Positions 8,060-17,244 of a stretch of 64,000 nucleotides of DNA are shown here, one piece after another; position 1 is the first letter of the stretch; each line of letters opens with the position of its first letter. This DNA comes from Fimbriimonadaceae bacterium (GTDB lineage Bacteria; Armatimonadota; Fimbriimonadia; Fimbriimonadales; Fimbriimonadaceae), in the NCBI GenBank assembly GCA_019454145.1, contig CP075366.1, positions 723,564-787,563 of the forward strand, written 5' to 3'. Made by a program: the position numbers and the translations under genes. The notes under the pieces were generated by a model. That model saw only the letters and a list, made by a program, of their open reading frames with translations. It was not told the origin of the DNA and ran no database searches.

Positions 8060-9131
8060 GGTTGGCGTAGTTGGTTGCGGAAACATTAGCGGCATCTATT
8101 TTGACAACGCAAAGCGAATGTCCCCGATTGAGATCGTCGCATGCGCTGACTTAGATATAGAGCGAACCGCGAAAACGGCGGCAAAGCACGAGGTAACTGC
8201 ATACTCAGTAGAAGAACTTATCCATGGCGATGTAGATATTGTGCTGAACCTCACCACGCCTGAATCACATTATTCGGTGGCAAAGGCGGCAATCTCCGCC
8301 GGAAAGCATGTCTACAACGAAAAACCCTTGACCATTTCCAAGCAGGAAGGCTCCGAACTTCTGCAGCTTGCAGATTCTAAATGCGTTCGAGTTGGATGCG
8401 CCCCGGATACCTTTCTGGGCGCGGGATACCAAACCGTCCGCAAAGTGATTGATGAAGGAGGTATCGGGAAGCCAACCTCGTTTACGGCATTCATGCTCTG
8501 CCCAGGTCACGAAAGCTGGCACCCAAATCCATTTTTCTATTACGAAGTCGGTGGTGGGCCAATGTTCGATATGGGGCCGTACTATCTCACAGCTCTTGTT
8601 CACCTTTTTGGCCCTGTCAAGCGGGTCAGTGGAACCACAAGCAAGGCTTTTGATCAACGGTTGGTGACTTCTCAGCCCCATGCTGGCGAGATTGCCAAGG
8701 TGCACATCCCAACCCACGTTCAATGTTTGCTGGAAATGGAAAGCGGGGTTGTCGGCATGCTCATCACCAGCTTTGATGTCAAAGCGCACACGCTTCCGCA
8801 CATTCAAGTTTACGGAACCGAAGCCACGCTCACCTGCCCTGATCCAAATGGATTCGGCGGGCAAATCATGCGCGGAAAAGGTTCGGATTGGGAGGAGATT
8901 CCTTTGCAGTTTCCCAACTCTGAAAACTCGCGCGGGCTTGGGCTCGCCGATATGGCGGACGCAATAGAATCTGGACGGAACCACCGTGCCAGCGGTGAAC
9001 TCGCTCACCACGTTCTTGAAATCATGCATGCGGCACATGAGTCTGCAGAGGCTGGGCAGTCCGTTGTTCTGAATAGCGGAATCCAGCCAGCACCAATGCC
9101 AGCTGGATTAAATGAATTTGAGTTAGATTAG
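8052..9131 (+). CDS. Gfo/Idh/MocA family oxidoreductase
   Basis: The NAD(P)-binding Rossmann motif GVVGCGNISGIY starts a few residues from the N-terminus. The family EKP motif is present as NEKPLTISKQEG near residue 95. A C-terminal alpha/beta substrate domain contains GGGPMFDMGPYYL, a typical GG..D.G...D/Y signature. I place the start at GTG 8052 (TTG 8049 is equally close); it overlaps the thuA stop and gives 359 residues. Longer readings upstream run through thuA and add no domain. It probably acts with the ThuA protein on a sugar derivative. Confidence 0.92.
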   Translation: MLKVGVVGCGNISGIYFDNAKRMSPIEIVACADLDIERTAKTAAKHEVTAYSVEELIHGDVDIVLNLTTPESHYSVAKAAISAGKHVYNEKPLTISKQEGSELLQLADSKCVRVGCAPDTFLGAGYQTVRKVIDEGGIGKPTSFTAFMLCPGHESWHPNPFFYYEVGGGPMFDMGPYYLTALVHLFGPVKRVSGTTSKAFDQRLVTSQPHAGEIAKVHIPTHVQCLLEMESGVVGMLITSFDVKAHTLPHIQVYGTEATLTCPDPNGFGGQIMRGKGSDWEEIPLQFPNSENSRGLGLADMADAIESGRNHRASGELAHHVLEIMHAAHESAEAGQSVVLNSGIQPAPMPAGLNEFELD

Positions 9132-9135
9132 ATTG

Positions 9136-9588
9136 TTACAACGTGCCTTGGCGGGTCAATGTAAATTCCATACCGCCAATTCCGCCGCCAGCAAAGGTGA
9201 CTTGAATCCGATTGTCGCCAGAATCAGGCTGGAGAAAGTTGCCATTCCGGCGAATAATCCCTTTGCTTTCTCGATCGTTAGTATCGTTCCAATGCCAAAC
9301 GAATCGGAGCTCGCGATTATTGCTCAGGCTTCCATTGTTGATGAACTGAGTCTGAGGATTACTGTCCGTCCTCTGCAATGTCACGAAAACGCCGCCAAAA
9401 CTGTCAATGTCGAGCGCCATGGTTCCGCTACTCTCAACGCCACCACCAGGATTGTAAACCTGGAATGGCCCACTCCATACACCCTGAACGCCCGAGACAA
9501 ATCCACCGCCTCCTCCGCAACCAGTAATCAGGACAGCGATCAGAACCACAATCGCCACGAATCGAGCTTTTAACAAACCACGCAACAT
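9136..9588 (-). CDS. small lipoprotein, unknown function
   Basis: This 150-residue protein begins with a lipoprotein signal: positive residues, the hydrophobic run VAIVVLIAVL and the lipobox L-I-T-G-C, with cysteine at residue 24 followed by five glycines. The mature part is a short beta-rich domain with no family I recognise; it could be a single beta-sandwich (GVWSGPFQVYNPGGG and similar strands). Its stop is 4 bases from the stop of the facing oxidoreductase gene. An equally long frame on the opposite strand covers the same bases but has no signal or domain. Confidence 0.75.
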   Translation of the reverse strand: MLRGLLKARFVAIVVLIAVLITGCGGGGGFVSGVQGVWSGPFQVYNPGGGVESSGTMALDIDSFGGVFVTLQRTDSNPQTQFINNGSLSNNRELRFVWHWNDTNDRESKGIIRRNGNFLQPDSGDNRIQVTFAGGGIGGMEFTLTRQGTL

Positions 9589-9665
9589 AGTGGTTCAGAC
9601 GAGCGGTGATTTTGCTCAATCACGTTTGTACCGAAAGCTTTACGGAATCTATATTCTGCAGATCG

Positions 9666-11024
9666 CTATATCACCGGATCAACGATTCCCAGCGGCTTCA
9701 TCGTTTTCCATTCCCCGCGAGTGAAGTCCGGGAAGTCAACACTTCTGCCACGGTTCGCGACGCTCAGTTCGCTTAACGGAGTGACTGCGCTCCAAGCCGC
9801 TGCGTCGTACACATCCTGATCCATTGGCTCGCCATTACGCAAGCAATAAACGATCCGCCAAAGCATCAAAAAGTCCATTCCTCCGTGACCGCCCATTTTG
9901 GTTGCGAGTTCACCTTGCTTAACGAACATTGGATGCTCAAACTTCTTATAAATCTCGGCGAGGTCTGCACCCTGAACCCAGGAGTCGGTATTTTTAGTCA
10001 GGCCTTCAATAGCGATTTTCCCGGGGAACCCGCTCCAGCATCCTTTTGTACCCTGAATCAGGTTATGGCGTGTGTAGGGTCGTGGCAGTTGTTCGTCCCA
10101 CTGAACCATGATCGTTTTGCCCATCACCGAACGAATAATCGAAGTGTTGATGTCGCCACACACAAACTTCCCTTTTCGCCATTTATGTCCTTCGGGGAAA
10201 TTGGCTCTTGCGTACTCCGCCCGAACCCGGCTGTTACTACTGACCGAACTCATAAAATCGAACCGATCCCCACGGTTAATGTTCATGTATTGAGCCACTG
10301 GCCCAAGTCCATGTGTGGGATACAAATTGCCGTTTCGGGTCATGTAATGAACCGTGCGCCAGCTGCCAGTGCCACGTTTTTCTTCATGCATTTGCCCCCG
10401 AAGGTCGTGAATGTAAGCGGCTTCTCCATGCAGTAGTTCGCCTAGTGCACCTTGGCGAACCATGTTCAGAACCATCAACTCTTCTCTGCCGTAGTTGACG
10501 TTCTCCATCATCATGCAATGGCACTGAGTAGCTTCGGCGGTATCAACCAGCTCCCACGCTTCATCAATAGTCAGAGCAGCCGGAACTTCGATAAAAGCGT
10601 GTTTCCCTTTCCGCATGGCATCCACTGCCATCGGCGTGTGCCATTCCCACGGAGTCGCAATGATCACGATATCAATGTCATCGCGATCATTCATTTTTTT
10701 GTAACCGTAGGGGTCGCCTACATAGAGAGTTGGTGCGGGTTGACCAGCTTCAACGACTTTCTTAGCTGAGTTCTCCGCCCAGTCTTGGTAGAGATCGCAG
10801 ATCGCTTTGACTTCAACGCCCTGGATTGCAAGCATCTGCTCAACGTGTCCGCTTCCGCGAGCGCCAACACCCATGAATCCGACGCGAACCTTATCAAGTT
10901 TTGGTGTGACTAATCCCGCTACTGATTTACGTTTTATTTGAGTTGCGGGAGAAGAAAGTAACTTCCCTCCTGCTGCCATTAATCCTGCCGCGCTTGCGCC
11001 TTTTAAGAAGTCTCGCCGTCTCAC
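9666..11024 (-). CDS. TAT-exported Gfo/Idh/MocA family oxidoreductase
   Basis: This protein of about 450 residues starts with a twin-arginine signal, R-R-R-D-F-L-K-G followed by an Ala/Gly-rich hydrophobic stretch. The NAD-binding domain then begins with KVRVGFMGVGARGSGHVEQM. The EVPAALTIDEAWEL segment takes the place of the EKP motif, as in the Planctomycetes/Armatimonadota group of exported Gfo/Idh proteins. Several (glyco)hydrolases of this group use NAD redox-neutrally; that role here is inference. I choose GTG at 11024 because the twin-arginine motif follows at once; a TTG at 11060 in the same frame is possible. Confidence 0.88.
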   Translation of the reverse strand: MRRRDFLKGASAAGLMAAGGKLLSSPATQIKRKSVAGLVTPKLDKVRVGFMGVGARGSGHVEQMLAIQGVEVKAICDLYQDWAENSAKKVVEAGQPAPTLYVGDPYGYKKMNDRDDIDIVIIATPWEWHTPMAVDAMRKGKHAFIEVPAALTIDEAWELVDTAEATQCHCMMMENVNYGREELMVLNMVRQGALGELLHGEAAYIHDLRGQMHEEKRGTGSWRTVHYMTRNGNLYPTHGLGPVAQYMNINRGDRFDFMSSVSSNSRVRAEYARANFPEGHKWRKGKFVCGDINTSIIRSVMGKTIMVQWDEQLPRPYTRHNLIQGTKGCWSGFPGKIAIEGLTKNTDSWVQGADLAEIYKKFEHPMFVKQGELATKMGGHGGMDFLMLWRIVYCLRNGEPMDQDVYDAAAWSAVTPLSELSVANRGRSVDFPDFTRGEWKTMKPLGIVDPVI

Positions 11025-11130
11025 AAATTCATTCTGGCGACACGATGACCCAACAAGCAAGGAAATTTCGTGGGTCTAAGCGAAAATTCGCAACCGATGT
11101 TCAGTTATCTGCCGTCTTTAAGGTTGCTCA

Positions 11131-11901
11131 ATGGAACTGCTCTCCCAACCAGATGCATGGATTGCCCTGCTGACCTTGACGATTCTCGAAATCGTTCTTG
11201 GTATTGATAACATCATATTCATCAGCATTCTCAGCGGAAAGCTTCCGCAAGAGGATCGAAAAAGAGCGCGGCAACTCGGCCTTGCCGCCGCACTCATTAC
11301 CCGAATTCTGCTGTTGCTCAGTTTGGGATGGGTGATGAAGCTTGTTCATCCAATTGAAATTGGAGGTCAAGAACTGATTATCGGCAAGTTTGAGGCCACA
11401 GGCAAGAACCTTATTCTTATGCTTGGAGGTTTATTCCTCATCTGGAAGTCTGCCCACGAGATCTATGAAAAAGTTGAGGGGCACGAAGCAAAAGAAAAAG
11501 ATTACAAAGCCGCTTCTTTCAGCAGTGTAATCATCCAGATTATGATTCTAGATATTGTATTTAGCCTCGATAGTGTTATCACTGCGGTCGGAATGGCAAA
11601 GCATATCGAAGTTATGGTTGCCGCCGTGACCATTGCCGTCGGTGTAATGATGACCTTTGCAAACGCAATCGGCGACTTTGTAGAAAAGCATCCGGCAATT
11701 AAGATTCTGGCTCTTTCGTTCTTGATTCTAATTGGTGTCAACCTGGTTGCCGAAAGCATGCACGTTGAAATCGAAAAAGGCTACACATACTTTGCCATGG
11801 CGTTTGCAACCGCAGTTCAACTTCTCAATATTAAAATTGGTCACGGAACTCCTGTGAAATTGCACGGCCCAACAATGCCAGAAAGTGAACCCGAGCAGTA
11901 A
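11131..11901 (+). CDS. TerC family integral membrane protein
   Basis: This 256-residue protein has about seven membrane segments and both TerC signatures: EIVLGIDNIIFISIL near residue 20 and DIVFSLDSVITAVGMAKH near residue 145, with the paired acidic residues in the membrane. TerC proteins (YkoY/YceF, Alx, MntP-like group) act in metal-ion, mainly manganese, export and in loading exported enzymes. The soluble loop EKVEGHEAKEKDYKAASF separates the two halves. It is divergent from the exported oxidoreductase gene, with about 106 bases between, and the ABC gene starts 3 bases after its stop. Confidence 0.92.
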   Translation: MELLSQPDAWIALLTLTILEIVLGIDNIIFISILSGKLPQEDRKRARQLGLAAALITRILLLLSLGWVMKLVHPIEIGGQELIIGKFEATGKNLILMLGGLFLIWKSAHEIYEKVEGHEAKEKDYKAASFSSVIIQIMILDIVFSLDSVITAVGMAKHIEVMVAAVTIAVGVMMTFANAIGDFVEKHPAIKILALSFLILIGVNLVAESMHVEIEKGYTYFAMAFATAVQLLNIKIGHGTPVKLHGPTMPESEPEQ

Positions 11902-11904
11902 TTC

Positions 11905-12654
11905 ATGGTTATTGCCACCGGAGTCAGCAAAGAGTTTATTGATGCGAAAAAGAACCGCATCTTGGCGGTGGATCGCGCTGATTTCACGGCTCATCCGGGC
12001 GAGATTCATGGCCTGCTGGGAGTCAACGGTGCTGGGAAAACAACTCTCTTAAGGGTTCTCAGCACAATCATTCGATCAACTGGCGGAACGGCTACGGTTA
12101 ATGGGTTCGATGTACTAGCCAACGGCCCTGAGGTTCGACGGTCAATAGGATTTCTGAGTACATCTACTGCCCTTTACGGTCGTTTGACCGCACGAGAGAT
12201 GCTCGGCTATTTTGGGAGTTTGTACGGCTTTAGCGGCGCTGAACTTAAAAAGCGAGTTGAAGACGCGCTTGAAAGAACTCAAGCCACAGAGTTCGCCAAC
12301 CAACTCTGCGACCGTCTCTCTACCGGACAAAAACAGCGAGTCTCCATAGCCCGCACCATCATCCACGATCCACCAGTTTTGTTTATGGATGAACCCACTG
12401 CCGGCCTCGACATCCTTGCCGCACAGACCGTTCTGGAGTTCATTGAGGCGGCCCGTGATCAAGGCAAAACGGTTGTGTTCAGCACCCATATCATGAGCGA
12501 AGTCGAACGGCTTTGCGACCGAATCACCGTGATTCATCAAGGGCAAGTGAAGGGCTTTGGAACTCTGGACGAACTGAAATTGAAGACCGGATCAAGCAAT
12601 GCAGAACAAACTTTCTTGAACCTTATTCAGCCCAAAGAGGGGGTTACTGCATGA
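11905..12654 (+). CDS. ABC transporter ATP-binding protein, NatA-like
   Basis: This 249-residue nucleotide-binding domain has Walker A G-V-N-G-A-G-K-T-T near residue 41, signature L-S-T-G-Q-K-Q-R near 140, and Walker B VLFMDEPTAGLD, with H-loop STHIMSEVERL. The pattern, together with its partner, matches the NatA/CcmA/YhaQ exporter group, for which Na+ extrusion is known in Bacillus. Which ion or compound is moved here cannot be told. The TGA stop overlaps the permease ATG (ATGA), which implies translational coupling. Confidence 0.9.
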   Translation: MVIATGVSKEFIDAKKNRILAVDRADFTAHPGEIHGLLGVNGAGKTTLLRVLSTIIRSTGGTATVNGFDVLANGPEVRRSIGFLSTSTALYGRLTAREMLGYFGSLYGFSGAELKKRVEDALERTQATEFANQLCDRLSTGQKQRVSIARTIIHDPPVLFMDEPTAGLDILAAQTVLEFIEAARDQGKTVVFSTHIMSEVERLCDRITVIHQGQVKGFGTLDELKLKTGSSNAEQTFLNLIQPKEGVTA

Positions 12655-13847
12655 AAATTGGCTACGGCGTGAAGCAAGTTTTTCTGAAAGAAATCCGCGA
12701 ACTTGCTCGCGACCGCCGCGTATTGCAGGCAAGCATCGTGATGCCTGTGTTCATCATCGCAATTTTCGTGATGATCATGGGGGTTATCCAAGAATCCGTA
12801 GTTGAACGCAAGGCGGTTGAAATCGCGGTTGTGGGATCTGAGAAATTTGGCTCGGTCAATCTTCCTGGTATGGAATATGAAATCAATTCAACACCAGTAG
12901 TTTCGTGGGAAGAAGGATTGAAACTTCTGCGTGAGAAGGAAGTACAAGCCGTTCTAGATACAACATATATCAACGAAAAAACTCTGGCCAACGCAAATGC
13001 GCGTGCGAAGATTGGGTATTCCTCCGATGATGCCCTGTCGCCAGTGGCGATAGGTGTAATTAAACAATCAATCGCTCATCAAAATAATATTGAAGTCAAG
13101 AAAAAACTCACTCATTTCAAAGTCGATGAATCGTTCGCCGAGCCAATCAAAATTGATGAAGTTAATTTTTCCAAAGACAAAGCTCCATCTGGCTCTAATA
13201 TCATCTCGCTTCTCCCCTACCTCATCATTCTCTGGGCGTTTTACGGCGGAATGAGCATTGTTTCCGACCTTGTAGCCGGCGAAAAAGAACGAGGCACAAT
13301 GGAAACTCTGCTCGTCAGCCCTGTGCGCCGAGCGGCGGTGGCACTCGGCAAAATATTCTCGCTGATGGTGGTTTGCTTTGTCAGCAGTTTAACGACTTTG
13401 GTCGCTGTTTTCGCAGTAGCAAAGCTCAACTTGCCCATGACGAAAACACTATTTCCAAGCGGACTTTCAGTGCAGTTTATTGATGTCCTCGCGGCGCTTA
13501 TTCTTCTCATCAGCCTGGTCAGTTTTTTTGCCACGATGTTGGTTTCAATCTGCGCTTACAGCCGAAACATCCGCGAAGCGCAGACTTATCTCGGGCTCCT
13601 GAGTTTCGTCATCATCCTTCCGGCAATATTCAGCCAGATCATCGGATTTACCGGAATGGAGCGAGCACTTTGGGTTCAGTGGACGCCGATCTTAAACACC
13701 GCCGTGTTGCTCAAGAGCTTGATTTCCGGCGAGGGGCACTACGCATTTCTTGGCCCCGCGCTTCTGGAGAACTTTGCATTTGCCGCAATTTTTCTCAGGC
13801 TCTCAATTCAATTATTCCGCAGAGAAGAAATCGTACTTCGCGTTTAG
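12651..13847 (+). CDS. ABC-2 type permease, NatB-like
   Basis: The 398-residue protein starts at ATG 12651, overlapping the ATPase gene stop; the GAGG run just upstream is its ribosome site. A single N-terminal membrane helix (residues about 28-46) is followed by a large extracytoplasmic domain (about 50-185). Five or six C-terminal helices follow, with a conserved VAGEKERGTMETLLVSPV loop, the hallmark of the NatB/YhaP group of ABC-2 permeases. It forms the membrane part of an exporter with the preceding ATPase. Its stop codon overlaps the facing fliD stop by 4 bases. Confidence 0.9.
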   Translation: MKIGYGVKQVFLKEIRELARDRRVLQASIVMPVFIIAIFVMIMGVIQESVVERKAVEIAVVGSEKFGSVNLPGMEYEINSTPVVSWEEGLKLLREKEVQAVLDTTYINEKTLANANARAKIGYSSDDALSPVAIGVIKQSIAHQNNIEVKKKLTHFKVDESFAEPIKIDEVNFSKDKAPSGSNIISLLPYLIILWAFYGGMSIVSDLVAGEKERGTMETLLVSPVRRAAVALGKIFSLMVVCFVSSLTTLVAVFAVAKLNLPMTKTLFPSGLSVQFIDVLAALILLISLVSFFATMLVSICAYSRNIREAQTYLGLLSFVIILPAIFSQIIGFTGMERALWVQWTPILNTAVLLKSLISGEGHYAFLGPALLENFAFAAIFLRLSIQLFRREEIVLRV

Positions 13848-16078
13848 CTACGTGAACTAATAATAGCGCCGAGTTGGGAGCCTTGCTGATTCAACCGGCC
13901 AATCGCAGATTCCATTGCTGCGAATTTCAATCGCAAAGTGGATTCTCTCAGCGTGAGGTTTTCTGTCATCCGAGCAATCCGCTCAGTCATGTCTTCCACC
14001 TGGGCGGTAAGGGTTTGGTCAACCGCTGAAAGCAGACCATTTACTGAATCTGTAAAGGAATTGACCCGGAATCCGATTCCAGATGCGGTTCCTTGATTGA
14101 AAATAATGCTTCCAACTGCTCCAAGCGTGGTGCCTGTGTATTGAATCTGCAGACCTTCGGTTTTGGGGTTGCCATTTTTGCCCAGAAGGTACTGACCGTT
14201 TCCGGTGGCCTCTTCCCCGTTGATCGTTCCGGCGACGTCCATCCCATCTGTGAGAATTCCACCAGTGCTACCGATGCCTGAGTTATCGCCAGCGGCATTT
14301 AGATTACTGGTCAGGGTAAATCGTCCAGCCGTGCCGTAGCGCTTACTCTCGATTTTTAGAACACCACCCTCATCAGAAGCGGTGATTAAATCTTTGAGTC
14401 GGCTATCCGAATTGATCTGAGAAATCAGCGTGCTCAGGGTAGTGCCAGCATTGATGGTCAAGTCAATCGAACTGTTGCCGAACAACGCACCGCCAAACGT
14501 CAGAACCTCTGCCCCAGTCGCCGGAGATGTAAAGGCATTGTTCGCCAGCATGGAAGTCTTTGTAGCGATTTGGGTGATATTCAGCGAATACCCCGTTGGG
14601 CCAGAAGCAACCGTTTTATTGCTGCTACTCACATAGTTGATTTCTGTGTTCGTGCTTGAGCCAGTTGCCATCATCAGCTTTTTCAAGTCATCGAGTTTTG
14701 TACCGATGATCGTATCCAGCTTCGACTCATCAAGTTCCAGCATGCCTTTGTCGTCCAAGCTGAAGCCGATCTCGGCCAAGTTCTTGAGAGAACCTGTACC
14801 TACGCTGCTGAACAACATATTGTTGAGTGTGTTTTCAACTTGGCTGGCGGTTTGGTCGCCAAAAAGCGTTCCAGTTTGGAATGTTTCACTATCAAACTGA
14901 GAGTTGTCGCGAATAAACCCGATTACTGAGTTATAAGCGTTTTGAAAAGCTTTTACTTTGTCTTTAATTGCCGTGGTGTCGCGGGTAACGGTGACGGTTG
15001 TGTTCCCTTCTTTCACGAGGTCAATCGTCATACCACCTACCGCAGTTAGCAAGCGGTTTGTTTTGGAAGTCACGGCGATTCCATCAATGGTTGCCGCTGC
15101 GTCTTGTGCTCCCACAACCTGATTCGCATACCCCCTCTGAACAACACCGATTTGACTGAGAAATCCGTTCGTATCGTCGTAGGTGCTCGGCCAAGCGGCG
15201 GAATCAATAGAAAGCCGGAAAGTATCTACTCCGTTTACTTTCTCGGAAATGACCGTCGCGGTGTGATTTCCTGTCGCGCTTATTCGGCTAGCAATATCCT
15301 GCAGCGAATCAACGCTTGTGTCGAACGAAATCACATCCGCGCCCAACGTGAACGTTCCTGAATTCGCAAACCCCAAAAGCGTTTGAAGTGAACTCGTGTC
15401 GCTACCGAATCCACTCGATTTAGCTACTGAACCAGTTTGAGAGACGACCGACGAAGTACCATTAATTAAGCCTAAACTGCTCGCTAAACCTCCGTTGACA
15501 TCAGCGATCTTGATTGTGCTTTCGACGCCTGTTTCAGTTGAACCAACCACAAGATAAGCCTGGTTTGTTCCGCCGTTGATCACAGTTGCGGCGACATTAG
15601 CTCCTAATCCGTTGATCTTGCCCGCAATCCCCTGGAGCGTATCGTCAGCGTTGATACTCACAAGCTTTCCATTGACTAGGAATGATCCGGTCATTCCCAG
15701 CGAAGAACTTGCATCTGTCTGCGCGGCGCTCGTTATCTTGTGCGCTTTGGCAAGTTGGGTGACATTGATTGCGTAGGTGCCTGGAACTGCGGCATCAGTA
15801 GCAGAAACGGCGGCGATACTTGTATCAGCTACTGAAGCTTTGTTTGGTTTGTAGGTTGCAACTGAGTTCAGGGCAGTTGCGGCTGAGTTCAATGTCAGCA
15901 GACTGCTTCGGAACTGAGCGAAGATTGTTTGCTTAGCTTGGAGTTGAGCTTGTTGAGCCTGAACTCGCTGGATCGGGAATCGCTCCAGCGACATAAGCTG
16001 AGTCACAATGCTCTCAACATCCAGACCCGATGAGAGTCCAGAAAATCGAATTCCTGATTGTGGTCCGTTAATGCTCAT
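13844..16078 (-). CDS. fliD: flagellar filament capping protein FliD (HAP2)
   Basis: This 744-residue protein starts with the FliD_N pattern FSGLSSGLDVESIVTQLMSL (residues 12-31), which helps form the cap oligomer. A long Ser/Thr/Gly-rich middle with D2/D3-like repeats carries the 'VTQLAKAHKI' and VNITQ-type strands twice (near 127 and 500). The C-terminal coiled coil ends QQGSQLGAIISS. FliD caps the flagellar filament and guides flagellin folding outside the cell. It is longer than the 450-residue E. coli form because the central domain is duplicated in part. The strong ribosome site GGAGG is 5 bases before ATG 16078. No fliS or flagellin gene is adjacent. Confidence 0.93.
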   Translation of the reverse strand: MSINGPQSGIRFSGLSSGLDVESIVTQLMSLERFPIQRVQAQQAQLQAKQTIFAQFRSSLLTLNSAATALNSVATYKPNKASVADTSIAAVSATDAAVPGTYAINVTQLAKAHKITSAAQTDASSSLGMTGSFLVNGKLVSINADDTLQGIAGKINGLGANVAATVINGGTNQAYLVVGSTETGVESTIKIADVNGGLASSLGLINGTSSVVSQTGSVAKSSGFGSDTSSLQTLLGFANSGTFTLGADVISFDTSVDSLQDIASRISATGNHTATVISEKVNGVDTFRLSIDSAAWPSTYDDTNGFLSQIGVVQRGYANQVVGAQDAAATIDGIAVTSKTNRLLTAVGGMTIDLVKEGNTTVTVTRDTTAIKDKVKAFQNAYNSVIGFIRDNSQFDSETFQTGTLFGDQTASQVENTLNNMLFSSVGTGSLKNLAEIGFSLDDKGMLELDESKLDTIIGTKLDDLKKLMMATGSSTNTEINYVSSSNKTVASGPTGYSLNITQIATKTSMLANNAFTSPATGAEVLTFGGALFGNSSIDLTINAGTTLSTLISQINSDSRLKDLITASDEGGVLKIESKRYGTAGRFTLTSNLNAAGDNSGIGSTGGILTDGMDVAGTINGEEATGNGQYLLGKNGNPKTEGLQIQYTGTTLGAVGSIIFNQGTASGIGFRVNSFTDSVNGLLSAVDQTLTAQVEDMTERIARMTENLTLRESTLRLKFAAMESAIGRLNQQGSQLGAIISSRS

Positions 16079-16161
16079 AGTTCCTCCAAGTTTTAAGAGT
16101 TGCCCACCTTATTTTTGGTTAGCAACTCTCGCTTCATCCTGTAATTCTTACTTTGGTTGCC

Positions 16162-17031
16162 TTACATCACGCCAAGCATCTCTTTTGCAAGTTCAACTTG
16201 GTCTGCGGTTTTGGCTTTGAGTTCCTGCCATTGCTCATCGGAATATCCGAGCCATAACTTCGCTTTAGGGTCAATATCATTAGCAGTTCCAACAATATCT
16301 GGCGTTGAAAGTTGGTTCGCTACGACATCGGCAATATGAGTGCAGTAAACGTGATCAGTCGCTCCGCCCACAGGGATCTTGTCGTGGTTCTGAATCATCA
16401 GAATTAATTCTTCAGGAAAATTCCATTTTTCACCGAGAATTCCACCGAGTTGAGCGTGAGTGACACCAAGAATTCGTTCTTCAACCGATTCAAGTGGTTC
16501 GTTTCGGAGCGCAGATTCTTTGAGAACTTCTTGGTAAGGCAGATTAAAGAGAGTGAAGAGGAATAGTCGTCCCACGTCATGGAGCAAACCTCCGATAAAC
16601 ACGAGTTCGACGTCTTTTTTGGACATTCCTTTGGACTTGGCGATGGATTCGGCGCAAGTCGCGGCGGCAAAACTTTGTTGCCAGAACGCTTTTTGAACTT
16701 CAACAATACGCGGGCTAGGTGAGCTGAGTGCGTTCAAAACACCAATACTCATAACCAAATTCCGTACTTGGTGCATCCCCAAAATAGCAATTGTTTGGTT
16801 GACGTTGACAATCTGTCGCGGCAAACCGAAATACGCAGAGTTCACAACTTTCAGCAATTTTGTTGTAATAGCCGCATCCGCAACCAACATTCCCTCAATT
16901 TCACTTGTCGTAGAAATATCGCTTTCTGTTGCCTGGACAACCTGCATAACTACGGTCGGCAAGGCCGGAAGATCGACCATTGCCTTTTCGACATAGCGTC
17001 GAAGGAGTAAGTTTTCTGCACGTAAAGCCAT
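16162..17031 (-). CDS. HDOD domain protein
   Basis: I set the start at ATG 17031 (289 residues), which has an AGGAAC ribosome site; a longer reading would add 29 residues with no homology pattern. The HDOD domain runs from about residue 12 to 210: L-P-A-L-P-T-V-V-M-Q-V, then the helix ADAAITTKLLKVVNSAYFGLP and the short H-D pair in GGLLHDVGRLFLF. HDOD proteins are usually non-catalytic HD relatives that act in signalling and control of motility, competence or the cell cycle. Its position upstream of fliD on the same strand suggests a link to motility; that is inference. Confidence 0.9.
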   Translation of the reverse strand: MALRAENLLLRRYVEKAMVDLPALPTVVMQVVQATESDISTTSEIEGMLVADAAITTKLLKVVNSAYFGLPRQIVNVNQTIAILGMHQVRNLVMSIGVLNALSSPSPRIVEVQKAFWQQSFAAATCAESIAKSKGMSKKDVELVFIGGLLHDVGRLFLFTLFNLPYQEVLKESALRNEPLESVEERILGVTHAQLGGILGEKWNFPEELILMIQNHDKIPVGGATDHVYCTHIADVVANQLSTPDIVGTANDIDPKAKLWLGYSDEQWQELKAKTADQVELAKEMLGVM

Positions 17032-17244
17032 TGTGATGGTTCCTGAACCTTTACTTATCCTCGGAATAATTTTTAGATTCTTATAGACAAGTTGTAGAAA
17101 CAAATATAAACAGCGCAAGAAATCCTACTAGCAGATACCTCCCGCTCCAAACACTGCTGATATTACGGACACCATTTTTCATGCATTTTCACAGTTCATA
17201 GAGATTCCCATAAGCAAATTTGAAATTTTCGGTATCCCTAGACT

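Noticed and set aside
8265-9038. Minus-strand frame of 257 codons in the Gfo/Idh/MocA gene
   Set aside because: The plus-strand frame carries a complete oxidoreductase; the antisense frame has no signal or motif.
9133-9573. Plus-strand frame opposite the small lipoprotein
   Set aside because: The minus-strand product has a signal peptide and lipobox; the plus-strand product has neither.
12513-12650. Upstream extension of the NatB-like permease
   Set aside because: It overlaps the ATPase gene in another frame and adds no domain; the ATGA junction at 12651 has a ribosome site.
16096-16129. AGAGTTGC/GCAACTCT inverted repeat between fliD and the HDOD gene
   Set aside because: The 18-base loop and missing T-run make it a poor terminator; too weak to list as a feature.
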